Positions 57,374 through 64,000 of a DNA stretch of 64,000 nt are shown here, piece after piece (the first letter of the stretch is position 1; each line of letters begins with the position of its first letter). The DNA is from Dactylonectria macrodidyma. Lineage: Eukaryota > Ascomycota > Sordariomycetes > Hypocreales > Nectriaceae. The notes beneath the pieces were generated by a model that worked only from the letters and a program-made list of their open reading frames with translations, was not told the origin of the DNA and did no database searches. The stretch covers positions 186,001-250,000 of the forward strand of contig JAGMUV010000010.1 in NCBI GenBank assembly GCA_020744425.1, in the 5' to 3' direction. The position numbers and the translations under genes are program-made.

Positions 57374-59859
57374 ATAAAGCGCTTAGATTAAATAATAAGA
57401 TACTAATAGAGTATTATACTTTATTACTTTCTTTTCTTATAAAATGCATAGTATAGAACTTAATTATCCTATATATAATAAAGAATTCCTTATAATTATT
57501 AATGCTTTTAAAGAATTTTAATATTACTTCTTAAGAAGTAAATATAAAATTAAAGTCTATATAAACTATAAGAATATCTTATACTTTACTACTACTTAAG
57601 AACTTAGTAGATAATAATTATAATATATTAAATACCTCTTAGAATTTAATTATACTATTATTTATTATAAAGGCTTTAAGAATAGAAAAGCTAATACTAT
57701 TAGTTAATAATATGATTTTAATAATAGTAAAAGAATAGTTAATAAATAACTCTTATACTTTATACTTAAAGGATACTTAAAATAGAAATTTATTATAAGA
57801 GCTTAGAAGGGAATAATACCTCTATAGTTAGAATACTTAGAACTGATCTAAAATGACAGACTAGTACTTTATTAAATAGACTAAGCCTAAGAATATACTA
57901 AAAAACTCATATATAAAGATAGACTTATTATTATTCTTAATAGCTTTTAATACTAAATAGTGCAAGACTTATATATAAAAGGACTATATAATAGAGATAT
58001 TAATATATTATATTAATATATTATAAAAACGTATTAAACCTATAGGTTTAATAAAGCACTTTATAATATAATTAAAGAATGCCTAAAGTATTACTTACTA
58101 AAGTAATTACTAGTAGAATACTTAAAAAAGCTAGAAGAACCAGATAACTACTAATTCGACTAAGTTACTAATAGCTACTCTTAGAGAAGGTATATTAAAT
58201 AAAGTAAAGATAGTAAGATTATTATACTAGATAATATAAAGAATTACTTTATATAATACTATTATAACTAAGTATATAATAGGATATTTACTTAAGCTAT
58301 TATATAAATAGAATAATTTTATAAAATAGAAAATATATATAAAACTATAAAGGACTTAATAGTATAATGCTCTAAATACTTTAAGGACTAATTATATATC
58401 TTTAGAATAATTACTATAATATAGCACTTAGTAAAATAAGGAAACCTATTACTTAAATAAATCTAGGAATATAATAATACGCTAATTAAAAATAAATGAA
58501 TAAAAAAGCAATAAGTTCCTAAAGAATTATAGTATAAACTTATATAAGAAATCTACGAATACTTACTATATGGATATTAAGGAGTTAGTAAAACCCTTAA
58601 TAGAGTTAGAATAACTTATAAATTCTTTAGGATAAAGGCAGTAGTTTAAACTATTATTTAATAATATAACCTTTATATAAAAACCAAGGTATAATACTAT
58701 AAACTATATAGAGAATTATAACCTTTACTAATTATAATATAATTATAAGACTTTATTATAATAGATTTTATTATAAAGCTATTCTTATTAAAGGACTCTG
58801 TAATTAGAACCTTTTATAATAGCATTCTTATTATTATAAATAGATTTATGAAATTTTCCTATTTTATACTCTATTAAGAATTAATAGATATAGAGCAGTT
58901 TGCTTATATCTTCTTAAGAAATATTATTAGTACTTATAGGCTACTTTTAGAAATTCTTTCTAATAGAGGACCCTTATTTGCTTTTAAGTTTTAGTAAGTA
59001 CTAATAGACTATTTAGAATTAAATTACTAACTCTTTATAGCCTTCTAACTATAAACTAATAGTTAGATAGAATGAATAAACTAAATACTAGAATAATACC
59101 TTTAATATTATATTAATTATAAATAAAATAATTAAATTAAAAAGCTACTAACTATATAATTAAGCTATAATATAGCTATTTATAAAAGTATAAAACTCAC
59201 TTTAGTATATGCTAATTTTAGGTTTACTTCTAATACTTATAAAGTAAGTTATAATAGATTAATTATCCTTAAAGCTATCCTTATATTACAAAAATTAAAA
59301 AATCTATATAAAGAAATAAGGATTAAACTTGAATTTATTAGAAACTAGATAAAAAAATACTATAATAAAAAACGGATAAAAGGACTATCCTTTTAAAAAG
59401 GAGATATAATATACTTCGCTATAAAAAACATTAAAATAAAGCAAGAAAATAAAAAACTGGATTATAAATACATTAGACTTTATAGAATTATTAAAAGAAT
59501 CTTAGAAAATAATTACTAGTTAGACTTACTATTAAAAGTCAGACTTTACTTAGTCTTCTATATCTTACTCCTTAAGACTATAAAAGATATGATTTATACT
59601 AAGTATAGTAATAAATATAAGACTAAAGTTAAAGGACTAGAAGAATATAAAGTTAAAGAAATCATTAATATATAATAAATTAATAATAAGACTAAGTACT
59701 TTATTAAATAGAAGAACTACTCTAAAAGTAGTAATTAATAAGAACTTACTAAAAACCTTACTTATATATAATACTTACTAAAGGACTTTTATTAATAATA
59801 CTAGAAGCAGATAAAAGGAAATCGCCTAAGTCTAAAGAATTCTAATTAATAAAGTTAGT

Positions 59860-60860
59860 ATAGACTAAAGACTGTATAGTAATAACAGCCTCTGAATCTG
59901 CATGCTTTATAGTATCTAATTCATCTAATGAATAAGTATTATAATAGATAAGCTCCTTCTTATAGGAAATCACCTAGTTCTACTGTTTTCACAAGCAAGC
60001 TAAATGATCTAAGCTATCTATAATCTCTTTTTAAATAGCCTTAAGTGCTTTATAAGACCTTAAGAGGGCCTCTTCAGTAGCCTCTTCCTTGCGCTCAATA
60101 TAATGCTTTTCTGTAATAATACAATTTTATAAAGTCCTTATATATAAAATATATAACTAATAAGAAAATATCTCCTTTAGCTCTTATCAGATAAGACTAT
60201 AAATAACATATTTAAAATCTCCTGATTTTTAGCTTTATAATAGTATATATTATGCCTTAGAAAGCCTATCTTCCTTATATTATAACTACAAAGGACATCT
60301 ATAATAAGAACCTTCAATAAGGTTAGAGTTTAAGCATTAGATATACGTCTAATAGTCTTAAAACTCGGGACACGTCTTACCCGGTTTTACTATGACAAAT
60401 TGTCTAAATCCCCTGTTAGATTGGACATGTGACTGGACAGCAATCTCTCTATAAAGCTGGGGCTTTTCTCTAGCCAGTCCAGAAGGATTATCATTATCAA
60501 TACATACATTTCTCAACCAATCACATCAAACTGACTACCTTTCTAATCGTCTTTTCCTGCTCTTTCTAATCTTCAATCCCTTTTCTAATTAGTCAATTCC
60601 TTAACCCACAATCGCCGAGTTCTACTAATAACCTTCCACTCCTTCCACTCCTTCCACTGCTATAGCCTTTACAGATTTACTACCTCTTTTATTAGAATCC
60701 GGAAATACAGAAAATACTAGTATACGCACTAATGACTATTAAAACACTTAACGCATTGCAGGTTTTACTATGGTGAATACACTCTAGATAATGGTTTGAC
60801 GTTATCGCAATGCGATAACGAAACCCCTTTGCTGAGTAGAAGGAATAAGGCATAATATTG
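59860..60860 (-). other. Less degraded block in the 3' part of the Gypsy element
   Basis: Near 59870-60120 the minus strand reads YKALKAIQKEIIDSLDHLAC and YNTYSLDELDTIKHADSEAV with few stops. From 60370 to 60860 base composition is close to normal. TGTTAGATTGGACATGTGAC at 60414 looks like the start of an LTR with a TATAAAG box at about 60452. A palindrome CGTTATCGCAATGCGATAAC lies at 60800-60820. Probably a younger insertion, but ends could not be fixed. Confidence 0.5.
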
Positions 60861-61082
60861 TAATTAAACTCTTTAATAAGCAAGATTTAGGCATAGTAAG
60901 ATTTAGTAGAACTCCTCTATTTCTTAGTAAATAGGGTTTTGGTTTTAGTTATATAGCTATTCATTTTATTAGTATTATAATAAGAATATTTAAGAAAGTA
61001 AGTTAGGAATATACTAATAGATATATAAAAAACAGTCTTAAAGATGGCTATAAGAATATAACTAATAGGAGGGGGGATATCG

Positions 61083-61502
61083 TATTATAATCTAGGTTAA
61101 GACCAGGCGGTCATAACTAGCAGAACTATAATATACTTACTTTTTCTTTATTACTATTAGTATAACTTACTATATAGAAAGACTAAGTCTTAGTAACCTA
61201 CTTTTAACTCTTATTAATAAGACTAATAGTCTTATTACTAATATTATTAGTCTTAGTAATAAGACTTTTAATAGAATTACTAAGACTATTTAGATTACTT
61301 TAGTATATAAGTATATTCATTTAGTACTTTTATAAAGATAGTCTTATTAGCTATTAATACACTTAGTTATATTAAATCTACTATTCTACTATTACTAGAC
61401 TATGACCTATATTACTTACTATAACGTCCTTAATTCACTTAATTATAAATACTATATGCTTCGGACTTACTTTAGAACCCTAGTGTAAGCCTGACTATTA
61501 TA
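61083..61502 (+). repeat. Gypsy 3' LTR
   Basis: 420 bp and collinear with 51862-52281; differs mainly by C/T and G/A transitions (for example TATTATAATCTAGGTTAAGA). Confidence 0.9.
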
Positions 61503-62470
61503 TTTAGTTTATTATCCTGAGGGTCCTCTTTAGTAAAGCTTATAGAGAATGCACCTTAGGAGAAATTTCTTATACAATCTAGGCTTTATAAGGCCTTTGT
61601 ATTTTTAAGCTTATTTTAAAAGGCGTTTACTAAATCTTAATAGATAAGAGATTTATCTTAAATTAGGTTTTATTAGCTAATTTTATAGGCTACTGTCTAA
61701 GTAAGGAGAAGTTATAAAGAGATATTAAAGAAGTTATATACCTAAGAGCTATAAAAGAGAGTCTTAAAGACCTTTTATTACTATCCTTTAGCTAAGGCTT
61801 CCTCTTACTCTTTTAACTATTTAAGTGCTTAAATTATAGTTTTTAAAAGTGTTTTTATAAAGATTAAGTATATATTTTAAGCATCTCGTATTTTATCTAC
61901 TTCTAACTTCCTATACCTAGTATAAAGATTATAGTGCTATTTATAAATTGACTTATGCAGCTAATAATAGGTCTGGATATATCTAAAAGAGATAGTTTAA
62001 ATAATCCAGTCTTAAAGGGTTCTTAAAGACTTCCTCTATCTTTCTAATAACTTTTCTTAAAGCTAATAAAAAGAGAGGTCCTATTAAAAGCTCTTCTAAC
62101 CTTATTTAGTTAGGTTAAATAGAGACTATATTCTATTAATTATCTCCTATATATTATTTAAATTAGTCCTTTTAGTCTTAAGTATTTCTAATTAAATAGT
62201 CTATTATATTACTATTATCTTAGTATATTTATATCTTCTAATATCTAAAAAGGCTAGTTCTTCTTTAAGGAAAATCTTCTTTTTAAAGTACTATTATAGA
62301 CCTAGAAGGTTAACTTAAAGAAGGAATTCGTGCTCTTAGTCTGGGAAGTCCCTAGGTTTTATAAGAGTAGTTATAAGACCTTCTTTTTAGGATTTTCTAT
62401 ACAGTATTAAAAATATAATAGAGGGATTCTTAAAGATATTAAAATGGGTTAAGGCAGTAAGACTCTTAAT

Positions 62471-62647
62471 TATTAAATATTAGGGTGAAAATTGTATATT
62501 ATCGCTTCTGCCCCTATATCTTAAGGTTTCAGAGCAAGCTTTATATACTCTTTCTCTTCTATATAGAATTAGCTAGAAGCTGATTGCTAAGCCTCGTAGC
62601 AATAGGTGGCAATAGATGGCAAACTTTCGCCTCTGACATATCTGACA
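62471..62647 (-). repeat. Copia 5' LTR
   Basis: Right LTR of the copia element, 177 bp, ending CTGACA. Collinear with 47954-48129 but for one base and RIP-type transitions. Confidence 0.88.
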
Positions 62648-62652
62648 ATATC

Positions 62653-63312
62653 CACTTTTTATTAAGTAATAGGTCTTAAATCTACTTTCTAAGAGCTTTA
62701 TAATAAATATAATTTCTATTATCTAAGCTTACTATAGCGAAGAGAGACCAGCAGGTGACTTATTAATAAAAGGAAATCTACTAAGAATATAAAGAACTGC
62801 TTTAATTATTATAATAAGAACGATTCTTATATTAGCTCTATCTTCCTACTATATAAGATTAATACTAACTAAATGAAATATTCTAGATCTAGAAATGCGA
62901 TCTTAATACTAAGGAACTTAACCTTAGTTAAAAGACATACTCTAAAGAGAACTAATAGTAATACTAGCTTATTACTTTTTAATAAGAGGTCTAAAACCTA
63001 GCCTATATTATTACTAAAGCTATAGTAACTTTATATAGCTAGGAGTTTATTTAGAGAGTTAATTAGCTAGCTATATATAGTACTAAGAATTCTAATTCTA
63101 CTAATTTAATAAAGTATGCAGCGTTTTTATACTCTAGCTCCCTTACCTCCTATATAGCTAACAGTTTATTCAATCGCCTTATATTCTAACCTATTTACTA
63201 TCTAAAGCAGCCTAATTAGTTTAGATTACTCTTACTTAGCTACTAGGTTTTATAGAGCTAGGAAGGACTTATAAGATAATCCTTCTAAGGCCAGAGCAAG
63301 GGCTAAGCTAGT
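62653..63312. repeat. RIP-degraded repeat between the two copia elements
   Basis: AT-rich; a plus frame read through stops gives LTLVKRHTLKRTNSNTSLLL and SLTSYIANSLFNRLIFQPIY, resembling the C-terminal end of a decayed transposon protein. No family assigned. Continues the DNA interrupted at 47948 if the copia element is removed. Confidence 0.45.
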
Positions 63313-64000
63313 GTTGGATAGCTCGTATGACCAATTGATGACCTTGAACATGTGTGTGTATTGTGTATCTGTTCACTGTAGCCCCCTGTAACAGGGATCG
63401 TGCCACTAGAGCCCTGTTGCAATAATCTAGTGCCTGCAACAGCCAATAGACCACTGAGGCAAAAGATCAAGCAATAATCGCAGTGCCTGCGATTGGCTGT
63501 GCGCACACATCCGCTATATAACAGCCGGCGAATCGCTAGCCAGGGCTCTACGAGCCCTCAGCGAATTACCCGTTACACCCCCCGCCCCTTAAGGTCAGGG
63601 AGGTCTAGTTCTCCTTTTCTTCCTAATACAGGCTAGCCGGCCGGAGGCTCGGCGAGCCTTCTCCGAGTCGGTCCTGACAACCCCCTGCTTCTCATATGAC
63701 TCCCTGGTGCCCTCGTGTTCTAATATGCCTCTAATTTAACACGCCCCTTTAGCTCGAAGGCATAGCCTTTAGGCTAACTTCTGGGATCATTAGGGCTTCC
63801 TTTTCTTCTTCTAATTCTTACTTCTGATTTTAGGCCAGTCTTGCTAAGAGGTTGGCGAGCTTTAGCTACTGAATGAATGCATTAAAGGCCTCTTATAAGA
63901 GGCTCTTTATAAAGCTATTAGCTAGTAGTTAGGCTGATAGTATATAGATAATATTAATCCGGCTCTATATGATTTTCTAATAAAGCTAGTAGTTATATAT
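63313..64000 (-). mobile_element. Second copia-type element, partial, runs off the window
   Basis: LTR from TGTTGGATAGCTCGTATGAC at 63313 to TTACCCGTTACA at about 63576, moderately well preserved. Next to it AAGGGGCGGGGGG (minus strand) is the polypurine tract, so this is the 3' LTR and the element points to the left with its body beyond 64000. From 63700 on the DNA is RIP-degraded. The LTR start and post-LTR region match the relic at 1451-1665. Confidence 0.75.

Larger units (their letters stand above)
51862..61502 (+). mobile_element. Chromodomain Gypsy (chromovirus) LTR retrotransposon, RIP-degraded, 9.64 kb with inserts
   Basis: LTRs of exactly 420 bp at 51862-52281 and 61083-61502, flanked by the 5 bp duplication TTTAG (51857-51861 and 61503-61507). 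In plus orientation one can still read, through stops, a CCHC zinc-knuckle relic (53250-53300), reverse transcriptase (55490-55760: LKDRTPLPL and LYGMKFF type, MPFGL position), RNase H (56170-57600, split by an insertion), integrase (NRGPLFAFKF at about 58960) and a C-terminal chromodomain (EEYKVKEIIN near 59640-59760). A polypurine tract (GGAGGGGGG) precedes the right LTR. All frames are interrupted. Confidence 0.92.
47954..62647 (-). mobile_element. Ty1/copia LTR retrotransposon, RIP-degraded, interrupted by Gypsy element
   Basis: LTRs at 47954-48129 (176 bp) and 62471-62647 (177 bp) are collinear, for example GTGAAAATTGTATATTGTCG and ATATCTTAAGGTTTCAGAGC. A target duplication ATATC flanks the pair (47949-47953 and 62648-62652). 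Removing the Gypsy insertion gives a total of about 5.05 kb, normal for copia. On the minus strand the reverse transcriptase can be read through RIP changes near 49115-49170 (FFFIYINNIILAYKK, from FIYVDDIILA). So the 5' LTR is at the right end. Every coding frame is broken by C-to-T and G-to-A changes; the element is dead. Confidence 0.9.

Noticed and set aside
60692..60883. Minus-strand 63 codon frame
   Set aside because: Lies over the palindrome and AT-rich flank with no coding character.
1..64000. Starship-type giant mobile element
   Set aside because: No tyrosine-recombinase captain (DUF3435) or typical accessory genes were recognised, although repeats and HET-type genes are present.

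Overview
The window looks like a chromosomal, probably subtelomeric or repeat-margin, segment from a filamentous ascomycete (Pezizomycotina, most likely Eurotiomycetes such as Penicillium or Aspergillus). The evidence is gene structure (short 40-110 bp introns with GTRNGT donors and CTAAC-type branch points), fungal families (HET, SUKH/SMI1-KNR4, Rhodopsin_fungal, PDDEXK nuclease, kinase-ankyrin, Zn2Cys6) and RIP-like decay of repeats (C-to-T changes leaving AT-rich sequence full of stops). No rRNA, tRNA or CRISPR was found.

Layout. 0-4.3 kb: the 3' end of a zinc metalloprotease, a dimeric alpha/beta-barrel protein and a three-exon FAD monooxygenase. 5-9 kb: an intact Mutator-type MITE, an alpha/beta hydrolase and a dead pogo-type transposase split by a TA-flanked MITE. 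9-20 kb: an LGFP-repeat protein, a HET fragment, a P450 scrap, a dead APC permease, a membrane protein with one in-frame TAG and a dead Zn2Cys6 regulator cut off by a repeat. 20-28 kb: a six-exon rhodopsin-like membrane protein, a tandem-repeat block, a dead PD-(D/E)XK nuclease and a SUKH-domain gene carrying a TAA and a frameshift. 29-33 kb: two small secreted cysteine-rich proteins on either side of a MITE with about 90 bp inverted repeats. 33-46.4 kb: an aldo-keto reductase, a SnoaL-like protein, a stand-alone adenylate-forming enzyme and a kinase followed by ankyrin repeats in the same frame beyond a TGA.

46.7-64 kb is gene-free and AT-rich. It resolves into a nested set: a complete Ty1/copia element (minus strand, 5 bp target duplication ATATC) holds a complete chromodomain Gypsy element (plus strand, 420 bp LTRs, duplication TTTAG), which in turn holds a roughly 1.1 kb repeat of a family also seen at 19-20 kb and 22.4 kb. 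A second copia-like element begins at 63.3 kb and runs off the window; a related relic lies at 1.45 kb.

How the genes fit together. Several metabolic enzymes are present (FAD monooxygenase, hydrolase, AKR, SnoaL-like, AMP-ligase, P450 scrap) but no PKS, NRPS or terpene synthase backbone, so no complete pathway can be claimed. The conspicuous themes are gene decay beside repeats, a cluster of conflict or recognition-type families (HET, PD-(D/E)XK, SUKH, kinase-ankyrin), and three otherwise long reading frames each interrupted by a single in-frame stop.
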